Source of the DNA: Sphingobacterium deserti | GTDB lineage: Bacteria; Bacteroidota; Bacteroidia; Sphingobacteriales; Sphingobacteriaceae | Length of the DNA stretch: 64,000 nt | Assembly: GCF_000757725.1 (NCBI RefSeq) | Contig: NZ_JJMU01000029.1 | Coordinates: forward strand, 62,001-126,000 | Reading direction: 5' to 3' | Made by a program: the position numbers and the translations under genes | The notes under the pieces: model-generated | Told to the model about the DNA's origin: nothing | Databases searched by the model: none | What the model saw: the letters and a program-made list of their open reading frames with translations, nothing else | Shown here: positions 17,821-26,881 of the stretch, one piece after another | How positions within the stretch are numbered: the first letter of the stretch is position 1 | How the letters are laid out: each line of letters opens with the position of its first letter

Positions 17821-20800
17821 ATGAATAAAAACCTGTTGTTCATACGAATAATGATGCGTACGACAATTATTATCTATCTAATCGGTTTAACAGTGTCTCA
17901 ATTGCTGTTAGCCGCTCCGCTTAGCGGACAGGTCCATCTTCGGAAAGTGGACTTCTCAGTATCCAATACAAACTTGTATGCGGCAATCAAAAAATTGCAG
18001 GCCGAGCATGGCATCGATATGGCCTTTGACGATAAAGCTCTTAATCTAGTAAATATCGAAGTGCGCCAACAGGCGTACCGAGCGACGTCCGTCGACGCGG
18101 TATTAAAAAGCCTCTTTGCAGGAACTGCCTTAACCTACGAAGAAAAGGCTGATGGAACGCTCGTCTTAAAAAAACAGCAGCGCCCAGGCCGTATTACCGG
18201 TGTTATTACGGATAGCCAAGGCGAGCCATTAGCAGCAGCATCTGTGCAGATTGTGGAACTAAACAGAACCGTAATTGCAGATGCAGACGGTCGTTTCACC
18301 ATTTCAGCTGCTCCGGGTACCTATACCCTTACCGCCAGATACATATCTTTTGAAACAATGAGCAAGTCAAAGATCACGGTGAGCGAAGGCAGCACTTCCA
18401 CAGTGGACTTTGCCTTATTACCAACAACAGGCGATTTGGAAGAGGTTGTGGTTACTGCTCTCGGTATTACGCGAGAGAAAAAGGCCTTAGGCTATGCCGC
18501 TACTGAAGTGAAAGGTGAAGATATTGCTCAGACGATGCCGAACAATTGGAGTGAAGCGTTATCTGGCCGCGTTGCCGGTGTGAACCTCGTGCGCTCTGGA
18601 GCTGGTCCTGCTGGGTCAAACAAAATTATTCTTCGTGGAGAAAACAACCTCACGGGAAGTAATGAGGCACTTATCGTTATTGATGGTGTGATGGTAAGCC
18701 AAAGTAGCGGTAGACAGATTGGTAATGGATCTGGAGCCTATCTTGGCGGGGACTCGCCAACGGATTTTGGAACGGGAATCAATGATATCAATCCTGAAGA
18801 CATCGAGACACTTACGGTTTTGAAAGGGCCAAATGCGACTGCGCTTTATGGTGAGCGTGGCGGTAATGGTGCCATTGTGATTACCACAAAATCAGGTCGG
18901 GCTAGAAAAGGCATCGGCGTCACCATTACGTCAAATGCCACGATGGAATCAATCTCTAGATGGCCAGATTACCAATATGAATACGGACAAGGTACCGAAG
19001 GCGTTCGCTTTTACTCCTTCAACGCAGGTATCGATGGAGCAAGCACACGCAGCACGAGTTCAGCCTGGGGGCCTAAGTTTGACGGGCAATACTTTTTCCA
19101 ATACGACCCCGTAACCCAAACGCGGGCAACTGAGCGCACCTTGTGGCAGGCTTATCCGAATGAACGTAAAAACTTTTTTGATACGGGAACAACCTTTACC
19201 AACTCTGTGAGTTTGGATGGTGGTAATGCTAAAACTCAAATTCGATTTTCATTCACCGATTTGCGAAATAAATGGATTATCCCAAACACAGGGTACGAAC
19301 GAAACAACGTATCCTTAACAGCCGGTCATAGCGTAACTGATAAATTACGAATACAAACGCGGATCAACTACCGCCAAAACCGTAGTGATAACTTGCCGTC
19401 TACTGGTTATAATAATCAGTCTTTGATGTATTGGAATGCTTTTTGGCAACCCAATGCCTCTTTAGATTGGTTGACTGACTATTGGCGTATTGGCCAAGAG
19501 AATATTTTACAAAATTATCCATTTAGTAGTTTGGTTGACAATCCTTATCTCATTACCAACGAAATGTTGAACAAGAATAAGCGCCATGGTTTGACGGGAA
19601 GTGTGGATGCTACCTATCAATTTTCAAAAAACTGGGATATTTTGGTTAGAACAACCATGGATCTAAATGCAGAAAGCAGGAGCCAGCAGCGACCTTGGGA
19701 TACCGAGAAATTCCGTAAAGGGATGTACAGGACGCAGTCTATTAATAGTTCGGAAACAACGTCTGATGTGATGTTGACTTATAAAAAAGAAATCACACCG
19801 GATCTTAAATTACGATTAACAGCAGGGGGAAGCACCCGAAGACGTGAAAGCAATTTAGAAAGAAACAATGCTGACTCGCTAGCCTACCCAGGAATATTCA
19901 ACTTAGGAAATGCCGCAGGCAACCTTGTAAGTATGCCACATAAGGAAGAACAGGTAACCAACAGTCTTTACGCTTTAGGAACGTTATCTTTCAAAGAATT
20001 CCTTTTTGCGGATTTCTCCTTTAGAAATGACTGGAATAGTGCTTTGGCTTCTCCAATTAATAAGGGTGACCCCTTCCAATATCCATCGCTTAACTTAAGC
20101 TTTGTGCTTTCGGATGTTGTACGTTTACCTAAGCAATTTTCGCTAGTTAAATTCCGCGGTTCGATTGCTGGCGTGGGAAGCGGTTCTGACGTGCCTTATG
20201 TGACATCGTACAACTATCTCGTTGAATCTATCTTTCCTGGAGGTCGATCTAATCCAACAAGGATGCCGAACTACACATTGGAACCCCTATATACCACCAG
20301 TTATGAGGCAGGGGCAGACGTTTCGATGTTCGCAGGTAGATTCTCCGTCAATATGACGTACTATACCTCCAAAACTTCAAATCAACATTTAACGGCCACG
20401 GTCGATAGGTCGTCAGGAGCCAGCACAATATTAGTGAATGCGGGTTTGATTCAAAATAGTGGTTTGGAGATCGAGTCACGCATTATGCCAATTCGCAATG
20501 AAAACTTCCAATGGACGATGAGCCCGACGTTCAGCACCAATAAAAATAAGGTATTGGAACTGACAGATGAATTACGTGAAATGATCTTGCAAAATGGTCC
20601 CGGAAGTAGAGGCGCTATTATTGCAAAAGTTGGTGCGCGTATGGACGATCTTTATGGCCGAGGATATGAGCGCGCTCCGGATGGACAGATTGTTTATGAA
20701 AACGGTATTCCACAGTTGACGGATACTATGCAATATATCGGTCAAACCAATCCGGCATGGCGGGTAGGTTTACACAATGAATTTCGTTATAAGCAGTTCC

Positions 20801-21288
20801 GTTTAGGTTTTATGTTTGATGCGCAATTTGGCGCGGTGGGCTATTCATTGACCTCTGCTGTACACGGCGAGCAAGGCAAAACAAGAAACACCTTGCCAGG
20901 CCGTTACAATGGTATCATCGGAAACGGTGTGATTGCCAATGGTGACGGGACTTACCGTCCGAACGACGTTATAGCAACCAATGTTTGGGATTACTACAAT
21001 GCTCACCTTGGGCGTGACAATGTTGAAGGAACCTCCTATTCAACAGATTTCTTAAAGCTTCGCGAATTGCGCTTTGATTATACATTAAGTCCCTCTGTGC
21101 TCTCGCATATAGGGTTGCAGCGTGCTTCCGTAGGGGTGTTTGGTCGTGATCTATTTATCTGGTCAAGCTGGCCAGCATTTGATCCTGAATTTGGAACATT
21201 AGGTAACGGCGACATCACCCGTGGGTTTGAGCTTGGTCAGTTTCCAGCAACACGGACTTTCGGCGTGAATCTCGTTATAGGATTATAA
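17821..21288 (+). CDS. SusC/RagA-family TonB-dependent outer-membrane receptor with STN domain
   Basis: A 1155-residue outer-membrane transporter that imports a bound ligand with TonB energy. In order: signal peptide (to about residue 32), STN signalling domain (about 40-115, FSVSNTNLYAAIKKL to ALTYEEKADG), carboxypeptidase-like regulatory domain (about 121-205, GRITGVITDSQGEPL), plug (LEEVVVTALGITREKKALGY, then GRVAGVNLVRSG, ILRGENNLTGSNEAL), and a 22-strand beta barrel to the C-terminus. The STN domain is what talks to the FecR protein encoded just upstream. A SusD-like partner follows after 7 bp. Ligand not known; neighbours suggest a phosphorylated compound. Confidence 0.95.
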   Translation: MNKNLLFIRIMMRTTIIIYLIGLTVSQLLLAAPLSGQVHLRKVDFSVSNTNLYAAIKKLQAEHGIDMAFDDKALNLVNIEVRQQAYRATSVDAVLKSLFAGTALTYEEKADGTLVLKKQQRPGRITGVITDSQGEPLAAASVQIVELNRTVIADADGRFTISAAPGTYTLTARYISFETMSKSKITVSEGSTSTVDFALLPTTGDLEEVVVTALGITREKKALGYAATEVKGEDIAQTMPNNWSEALSGRVAGVNLVRSGAGPAGSNKIILRGENNLTGSNEALIVIDGVMVSQSSGRQIGNGSGAYLGGDSPTDFGTGINDINPEDIETLTVLKGPNATALYGERGGNGAIVITTKSGRARKGIGVTITSNATMESISRWPDYQYEYGQGTEGVRFYSFNAGIDGASTRSTSSAWGPKFDGQYFFQYDPVTQTRATERTLWQAYPNERKNFFDTGTTFTNSVSLDGGNAKTQIRFSFTDLRNKWIIPNTGYERNNVSLTAGHSVTDKLRIQTRINYRQNRSDNLPSTGYNNQSLMYWNAFWQPNASLDWLTDYWRIGQENILQNYPFSSLVDNPYLITNEMLNKNKRHGLTGSVDATYQFSKNWDILVRTTMDLNAESRSQQRPWDTEKFRKGMYRTQSINSSETTSDVMLTYKKEITPDLKLRLTAGGSTRRRESNLERNNADSLAYPGIFNLGNAAGNLVSMPHKEEQVTNSLYALGTLSFKEFLFADFSFRNDWNSALASPINKGDPFQYPSLNLSFVLSDVVRLPKQFSLVKFRGSIAGVGSGSDVPYVTSYNYLVESIFPGGRSNPTRMPNYTLEPLYTTSYEAGADVSMFAGRFSVNMTYYTSKTSNQHLTATVDRSSGASTILVNAGLIQNSGLEIESRIMPIRNENFQWTMSPTFSTNKNKVLELTDELREMILQNGPGSRGAIIAKVGARMDDLYGRGYERAPDGQIVYENGIPQLTDTMQYIGQTNPAWRVGLHNEFRYKQFRLGFMFDAQFGAVGYSLTSAVHGEQGKTRNTLPGRYNGIIGNGVIANGDGTYRPNDVIATNVWDYYNAHLGRDNVEGTSYSTDFLKLRELRFDYTLSPSVLSHIGLQRASVGVFGRDLFIWSSWPAFDPEFGTLGNGDITRGFELGQFPATRTFGVNLVIGL

Positions 21289-21295
21289 AAAATGA

Positions 21296-22768
21296 ATGAT
21301 GAAGATGAAACTTATTAAAAGATCAATATACATACTTGGCTTGGGGTTGGCGACGCTTATGCTCGTGCCTTCCTGTAACAAGAATTTTCAGGAAATAAAT
21401 ACCGATCCCAACTCGAGTCCGCGTGTGCAGCCAGAAAACTTACTGGCACCGGCAATTACCAAAGTGGTTACGTATAATATGAGCCGCAGTCAACGTATTA
21501 CCAATGAGCTGATGCAGGTGACGGTCAACATGGGCGATGGGGACGGCCGTATCTTCCGCTATGATATTCGGACGAGTGAAGCTGATTATATGTGGAATAA
21601 CTTGTACTTGCAATTGCGCAATTTTCGGGATATCTATGAATTTGCAGAGGAGTTAAACCAGCCGGAATATATGGCTATCGCCCAAATTTGCGAGGCTTGG
21701 ATATTTTCAATCCTGACGGATATCTATGGCGATATTCCTTTCAGCGAGGCCTTGCGAGCAAAAGATCTTAATGCGGTGCGTCCAGTGTTTGATAAGCAGC
21801 AGGACATTTATCCGGCACTATTTGCAAAACTGGAAGAAGCTAATACTTTACTTCGCGGCTTAAATCCTACATTTAAGATCAATGGCAACGCCGATCCTAT
21901 TTTCGGCGGTGATACCTGGAAATGGCGCCAATTTGGAAATTCCCTCTATTTGCGGTTGGCCCTACGCTTGGCCCACAAAACGGAATTAAATACCCCCGCA
22001 ATCATCAAGAAAATAGTAGATGAATCGCCTATAATTTATCCTATTATGCTTAATAATGATGATTCGGCTATTCTGCGTTGGTCAGGCTCGGCACCCTATG
22101 TTTCGCCTTTCGCGACTTGGCGACCTGCAGATTGGTATGGGCCTCGTTCGGCAAGCTTCTTTATCGATAAACTAAACGAACGGAGCGATCCGCGTATCGT
22201 GACCTGGGTATCATTGGCTGATGGCGATTATTTTGGTGTGCCGAGTGGTTATCCTGTGGGACAGCCACCAGTGGCCGGTTCTGCACTGCATACCGGATTG
22301 ATGTCAAACCCGCTATTGGGTAATATCCTGAACTATGGTGAATTGCAGTTAATATTGGCAGAGGCAGCCGTTAAAGGTTGGATTACAGCGCAGCCTGCTC
22401 GAACGTACTATGAAAGAGGTACAGTAGCAGGCATAGAACTTTGGAACCATACCGTACCTTCTTTTTATCTGACATCCGACTTGGTAGCTTGGGACGATTC
22501 TTACAGCGAATTCGAGAAAATGGAGCTTATTCATCTGCAAAAATATTATGCGCTTTTCTTCACGGATATGCAGTCTTGGTTTGAGTATCGCCGTACGGGG
22601 CATCCAGTATTACCTATCCGTTCCGGGCATCTTAATGGGGGAAGAATGCCGGCAAGGCTCAACTACCCAATTTATGTACAATCTGCCAATCGGGAAAACT
22701 ATTCGAGCGCTGTGGCAGAACAAGGTCCAGATGATATCAACACATTGGTATGGTGGCAAAAACCATAA
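21296..22768 (+). CDS. SusD/RagB-like substrate-binding lipoprotein (SusD-like_2 type)
   Basis: A 490-residue lipoprotein that forms the lid of the SusC transporter on the cell surface. The lipobox is VPSC (Cys27), followed by NKNFQEINTDPN, a signature of the SusD-like_2 branch. Family-typical segments are AQICEAWIFSILTDIYGDIP near residue 140, QFGNSLYLRLALRLA near 220, GELQLILAEAAVKGW near 350 and MQSWFEYRRTGHPVL near 430. The ATG at 21296 is used; an ATG three codons later (21305) is equally possible. It belongs to the SusC operon and is followed by the DUF5689 lipoprotein gene. Confidence 0.95.
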   Translation: MMKMKLIKRSIYILGLGLATLMLVPSCNKNFQEINTDPNSSPRVQPENLLAPAITKVVTYNMSRSQRITNELMQVTVNMGDGDGRIFRYDIRTSEADYMWNNLYLQLRNFRDIYEFAEELNQPEYMAIAQICEAWIFSILTDIYGDIPFSEALRAKDLNAVRPVFDKQQDIYPALFAKLEEANTLLRGLNPTFKINGNADPIFGGDTWKWRQFGNSLYLRLALRLAHKTELNTPAIIKKIVDESPIIYPIMLNNDDSAILRWSGSAPYVSPFATWRPADWYGPRSASFFIDKLNERSDPRIVTWVSLADGDYFGVPSGYPVGQPPVAGSALHTGLMSNPLLGNILNYGELQLILAEAAVKGWITAQPARTYYERGTVAGIELWNHTVPSFYLTSDLVAWDDSYSEFEKMELIHLQKYYALFFTDMQSWFEYRRTGHPVLPIRSGHLNGGRMPARLNYPIYVQSANRENYSSAVAEQGPDDINTLVWWQKP

Positions 22769-22791
22769 TATTTATCGTAAAACGTATATTG

Positions 22792-24339
22792 ATGAAAAAG
22801 AATCTAAACTATATCTTTTTGCTACCTCTGCTCATAATCTTGATGCAGGCATGTGAAAAGCGAAATTTTTTGGACGGCACATTGAGTCCCTACATCACCA
22901 TTGAGGATGTTCGGCAAATACATAAAGGTACTGACGTACAGATGTCGGCCGACCTGCTGAATGAAGCGCAGCAGACGCGAGGGGTGGTAATTTCGGATTC
23001 CCGGTTGGGAAATGTTCCTGAAGGGATGCTGATTGTGCAGCAAGCACAGCCGGGTAAGTTGCACGGTATTGCACTTAAGGTAGGGGATATCGCTGCTAAT
23101 TATCGCGTAGGCGATTCTATCCTAATAAATATCAGCAACAAGCAACTAAAAAGGGAAGGCTTCCTCTATGTGGATGCTGTTACAGCAGCAGATATAGAAG
23201 TTATTGCAAATGTCTCGCGGATATACCGTCGCAATTTAACGGCCTCGGCAATTTACCAGCGACCTCATGAATTTGAGGCTACGTATGTCCAAATCATTGG
23301 TGGGGAGATGTTTCCACGCCCGGAAGTAGGACAAACATTTTCTGGCGTAAAGAGAATGGTGAATGGAGCCGATACATTGAATATACGCACCTTGCCTAGC
23401 GCACCTTTTGCTAATCTTCAAGTTCCACGTAATATCAATGTGCAGGGAATACTGCTTGGAGATTCGGATAATGCTAGGGTAATGGCTATTTGGCCTCGTA
23501 TGGCCTCAGATATTCTAGATGTTTCAGATCCTGAAATTCCGGGCGACTTAGGCGACATGCCTTTAGTATTTACCGGCTATTGTCCTGACCCTGAAGGAGG
23601 AGACGGTAATTATGAATACATACAATTGCGCGCTAATGTGGATATTAATTTTGCGGAGATTCCGTTCGCTGTGGTGACGACGAATAACGCTGGAGCAAAT
23701 CAGCCGAATGCTGGCGCGCCTCCAGGAGCAGGCTGGGCAACAGGTGGAGCACGTACACTGAAGTTTAACCTGACGGAAGGTTCCGTAAAGAAAGGCGAAT
23801 TTTTCTATGTAGGGGGGCATCAGAAGCGTATTAGCGGTGCAAACTCTACGTCACTTTCTGCGCTAAACTGGGTTCGTGCGATACCGTATGCTACCTCGGG
23901 TGGCGATGGCTTGGGCGACGCCAATGCGAATATCTTAGCGAATAGTGGAAATGCCAGCGGGATGGCGCTCTTTGTAGGGACCAACATCAATGAGGGGACT
24001 GTGCCAATTGATTTAGTGATGTTTGGCGGTCTAGGCACTGCGACAGTAATTGACTCGGTCAATAATTTAGGGTATCGGGTAGCCAACAACGATCACTACA
24101 GCCCGTCTCATAAGGAGACTGGCGAGGCACAACCATTCTTCTCGATGGGCAGTAATCAATATCGTATCCCACATTTTCTCCCAGCAAACGTAGGTTTCTT
24201 CATTCAATTAGGTGGAGTCTTTAATACCACTACGCGAACTTGGGAAACACCTCGAAGCTACAACGCGAAGCAGTTGACTAAACAGTCTCCAGCTAGCGAT
24301 TTGGAAGTTGGCGAGTTTGTGACGCGACAAACAGAGTAA
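22792..24339 (+). CDS. DUF5689-domain lipoprotein
   Basis: A 515-residue lipoprotein: the signal peptide ends in lipobox MQAC (Cys21). Residues about 30-230 are the DUF5689 region, an OB-like beta domain (YITIEDVRQIHKGTDV, RGVVISDS, GIALKVGD, YRVGDSILINI). The second half (about 255-515) contains a Gly/Asn-rich region and NDHYSPSHKETGE, which I cannot assign. DUF5689 proteins usually accompany SusC/SusD pairs and secreted phosphoesterases or nucleases and are thought to be surface binding proteins. The frame is open 14 codons upstream, overlapping susD, but the signal peptide begins at the ATG at 22792. Catalytic motifs were not found. Confidence 0.85.
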   Translation: MKKNLNYIFLLPLLIILMQACEKRNFLDGTLSPYITIEDVRQIHKGTDVQMSADLLNEAQQTRGVVISDSRLGNVPEGMLIVQQAQPGKLHGIALKVGDIAANYRVGDSILINISNKQLKREGFLYVDAVTAADIEVIANVSRIYRRNLTASAIYQRPHEFEATYVQIIGGEMFPRPEVGQTFSGVKRMVNGADTLNIRTLPSAPFANLQVPRNINVQGILLGDSDNARVMAIWPRMASDILDVSDPEIPGDLGDMPLVFTGYCPDPEGGDGNYEYIQLRANVDINFAEIPFAVVTTNNAGANQPNAGAPPGAGWATGGARTLKFNLTEGSVKKGEFFYVGGHQKRISGANSTSLSALNWVRAIPYATSGGDGLGDANANILANSGNASGMALFVGTNINEGTVPIDLVMFGGLGTATVIDSVNNLGYRVANNDHYSPSHKETGEAQPFFSMGSNQYRIPHFLPANVGFFIQLGGVFNTTTRTWETPRSYNAKQLTKQSPASDLEVGEFVTRQTE

Positions 24340-24376
24340 ATTTTATAAAAGTGGCCGGTTAAAAAAGCAGGACATG

Positions 24377-24469
24377 AGCGTCATTGCAAGAATAAGGAAC
24401 AACGACAAAGCATTCTTACGAAAAAATCAAGATTGCCGTGATATCCTTCCTTGCAGTGACGCTTTTTTT
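24377..24469 (+). repeat. Palindromic REP-like element with terminator-like end
   Basis: AGCGTCATTGCAAG (24377-24390) pairs with 24450-24463 with one G-U pair; the ~60-nt interior includes further partly paired parts (AAAGCATTCTT with AAGATTGC) and the right arm is followed by seven Ts. The outer arms resemble the GTCATTGCGAG... family of dispersed palindromic repeats known from many Bacteroidota and other bacteria. It may also end the SusC-SusD-DUF5689 transcript. Confidence 0.6.
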
Positions 24470-24522
24470 GTTCGTCAATGTCCTTTTCCTCCCGGTATTT
24501 ATTTTTAAATAAGAAAGTTATT

Positions 24523-26520
24523 ATGCTGTTGAAAAAAGCATTTCATTTCTCCCAAAAGGCACGCCCGCATTATTTCTTTTTATTGTTGATCCTCCTGATT
24601 TTTTCGGCTTGCCGGAAAGAGGTTTCAACAGCAACGGAAGTGCCGCCGCCAACGGTAGAGAGTAGTAAGCTCGAATTGGGCGATGTACGTATCCCACAAG
24701 TGTGGGACGTGGTCAAGGAATCGACTACGCAAATTTTAGGAAAAGGTTTCCAGATCAATGATGAAGTCACATTGGAGCCCTTGGATGGCTTGACAAAATC
24801 TTTTAGTATTCGTATCACAGAAGTACAAGCCACGCACGCTTTGCTAAAGCTGCCCATAGATTTTGTGCAGGGACGTTACAACGTCTCTGTTTCCAGGGGT
24901 GATGCCAAACAGACATTGGGGACAAGTAGTTTTAATTTTGTACTTCGTGCCGATATTCCCGATATGGATGGCAAAACTGTTAAGGGCGTTGTTCATGTTG
25001 ATGGAAAGGGATTGAGCAATGTAGTCGTATCAGACGGATATGATGTCACCACGACAAACCAAGATGGTGTCTATTACCTCGCATCTAATAAGCGGACAGG
25101 TTATGTCTTTGTTTCCATTCCCGGCAACTATGAAATGGCCAGTACGAGTCAAAACCTTCCTTTGTTTTACAAATACCTTAATGCCAATCCGACAATCGTT
25201 GATACGCGTGACTTCGAGTTGAAGCCAGTAAATAATGAAAACCATGTTGTACTGAGCTTGGCAGATATGCATCTCGCAAATAGAAATGATGACCTTTCAC
25301 AATTTCAAAATGGCTTTATAGCGGACGCAAATCAGCAGATAGCTAAAATACAATCTGAAGGAAAAAAGGTGTATGCTTTAACTCTGGGAGACCTCACATG
25401 GGAAACATATTGGTATAGCAACAGCTTTATGCTTCCAGAATATGTAAAGGAGATTTCCAAGCTCAATGCGCCCGTTTTCAATACGATTGGTAATCATGAC
25501 AATGATCCCTATTTTGCGAGCGATTGGCTTTCTGAAAATGCCTATCGTCGGATCTTAGGGCCAACCTACTATTCTTTCAATATCGGACAGGTACATTATA
25601 TTGTACTAGACAATATAGAATATATCAATTCGGGTGGTGTTAATGGATCGATCGGGAGCCGTAATTACAACGCGAAATTAGTCGAGCAGCAGATCGACTG
25701 GTTGAAGAAAGATTTGGCAACGGTAAATACGTCCACACCAATTATTTTAGCTACGCATATCCAACTGCACAATGCGCCTTCCAGCAACGGGAGTCTACCT
25801 GGTTTCCGTATGAGTAATGGGCAGCAGCTGGTTGATTTATTTGCAGGCTTTGAGCAGGTACACGTGCTGACAGGACATACGCATATCAACAATAATATCG
25901 TGAGGAATGAGCGTTTCATGGAACACAATACGGCAGCGATATGTGCCACTTGGTGGTGGACGGGAAGAAATGGATATGCAAACAACCATATCGCACCGGA
26001 TGGAAGTCCTGGCGGCTACGGTATTTGGGATATGACAGGAAAAGTTTTGAAGTGGCGCTACAAAGCGATCGGCTATGACGACAACTATCAGTTTCGTTCT
26101 TATGACCTAAACAATGTACATATCACGTCGGAAAAGTATGCGCCAAATGTCAATGAGGAAAATAAGCGTTTGGTTACCCAATATGCGTTTGATTTTGCAA
26201 AAGAGAATAAATCCAACGAGGTTTTAATCAATGTATGGGGGTATGACCCTAAATGGACGATATCCGTCACCGAGCAAGGTACGCCGTTAGCTGTACAGCG
26301 TGTTACATCTTATGACCCATTGCACATCATCTCTTACGCTATGAAGCGAATTAATGTGAATGCGGTGCCCACATTTGATTCATCCAACTCTTCGCATATG
26401 TTTAAAGTAAAGGCATCTTCCGCAACAAGTACGTTGCAGATTCGTGTTACAGATCGATTTGGCAATAGTTACTCTGAGCAGATGGAAAGGCCGAAGGCTT
26501 TCAATTACGCTATGCGGTAA
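24523..26520 (+). CDS. Calcineurin-like metallophosphoesterase lipoprotein
   Basis: A 665-residue exported lipoprotein (lipobox FSAC, Cys30) that should hydrolyse a phosphomonoester or diester with two bound metals. Residues about 45-150 form an N-terminal beta domain and about 155-215 a second one (MetallophosN-like, KGVVHVDGKGLSNVVVSDG). The catalytic core has D248-x-H250 (LADMHLAN), GD290, GNHD with Asn324-His325-Asp326, ATHIQLH, and GHTH with His452 and His454. A C-terminal beta domain follows from about 545. The frame extends 15 codons upstream, but the signal peptide starts at the ATG at 24523. It completes the SusC-SusD-DUF5689 locus and is likely its main enzyme. Confidence 0.92.
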   Translation: MLLKKAFHFSQKARPHYFFLLLILLIFSACRKEVSTATEVPPPTVESSKLELGDVRIPQVWDVVKESTTQILGKGFQINDEVTLEPLDGLTKSFSIRITEVQATHALLKLPIDFVQGRYNVSVSRGDAKQTLGTSSFNFVLRADIPDMDGKTVKGVVHVDGKGLSNVVVSDGYDVTTTNQDGVYYLASNKRTGYVFVSIPGNYEMASTSQNLPLFYKYLNANPTIVDTRDFELKPVNNENHVVLSLADMHLANRNDDLSQFQNGFIADANQQIAKIQSEGKKVYALTLGDLTWETYWYSNSFMLPEYVKEISKLNAPVFNTIGNHDNDPYFASDWLSENAYRRILGPTYYSFNIGQVHYIVLDNIEYINSGGVNGSIGSRNYNAKLVEQQIDWLKKDLATVNTSTPIILATHIQLHNAPSSNGSLPGFRMSNGQQLVDLFAGFEQVHVLTGHTHINNNIVRNERFMEHNTAAICATWWWTGRNGYANNHIAPDGSPGGYGIWDMTGKVLKWRYKAIGYDDNYQFRSYDLNNVHITSEKYAPNVNEENKRLVTQYAFDFAKENKSNEVLINVWGYDPKWTISVTEQGTPLAVQRVTSYDPLHIISYAMKRINVNAVPTFDSSNSSHMFKVKASSATSTLQIRVTDRFGNSYSEQMERPKAFNYAMR

Positions 26521-26547
26521 CAAACCGTTTGAAAAAAGCGATTGAAA

Positions 26548-26578
26548 ACAAGACTCGCCACGTTTTGGCGAGTCTTGT
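26548..26578 (+). terminator. Terminator after the metallophosphoesterase gene
   Basis: ACAAGACTCGCCA (26548-26560) and its exact complement (26566-26578) form a 13-bp stem with a 5-nt loop, followed by a T-rich stretch. It closes the SusC-type locus. Confidence 0.85.
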
Positions 26579-26650
26579 TGTCTTGTTTTCCTTCCACGAT
26601 TAGGAAGCTTATAAAAGGTTATCACCAGCATCTCATGTAAACTGCGCTTA

Positions 26651-26729
26651 TTCTGTTACAAAAATTGACTAAAACTGGTTTTATTTTGTTACAAAATTTA
26701 TGTGAATTTGGGTTTATTTTGTTACAAAA
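26651..26729. repeat. Three phased copies of TTxTGTTACAAAA at 33-bp spacing
   Basis: TTCTGTTACAAAA (26651-26663), TTTTGTTACAAAA (26684-26696) and TTTTGTTACAAAA (26717-26729) begin exactly 33 bp apart, each inside a longer imperfect direct repeat. Every copy is a near-palindrome (TTTTGT-T-ACAAAA) and the spacing is close to three helical turns, which suggests binding sites for a dimeric protein on one face of the DNA. They lie right before the ATPase remnant. Confidence 0.8.
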
Positions 26730-26753
26730 TGTAGATTACTGGTAGATTACGGC

Positions 26754-26855
26754 ATTAAAAGAACTATTCAAAAACACCTTTGGCAGTGGAAGTTAAGTAG
26801 TACAAGGAAGCCATTAATTATACGAGGTGCGCGGCAGGTTGGTAAACGCAGATAG
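26754..26855 (+). pseudogene. Remnant (N-terminus) of an AAA_14 / DUF4143-type ATPase gene
   Basis: The frame starting at 26754 reads IKRTIQKHLWQWKL, then RKPLIIRGARQVGK and a stop. This matches the very beginning of AAA_14 (DUF4143-associated) ATPases, proteins usually near 380-450 residues with RKPLILRGARQVGKT at the Walker A site. The homology stops inside Walker A, directly after GK; the next bases belong to a 12-bp hairpin (26844-26877) that ends the neighbouring leftward gene. No in-frame ATG remains (the frame begins at an ATT). The gene has been removed by a deletion that left its first 31 codons and the upstream repeats. Confidence 0.75.
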
Positions 26856-26877
26856 GGGATGTTCTCTATCTGCGTTT
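26844..26877. terminator. Terminator at the 3' end of the M1 peptidase gene
   Basis: AAACGCAGATAG (26844-26855) pairs perfectly with 26866-26877 over a 10-nt loop, just past the stop of the leftward peptidase gene. T-runs flank it more clearly on the rightward strand (GTTTTTAT), so it may act in both directions. Confidence 0.65.
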
Positions 26878-26881
26878 GTTT

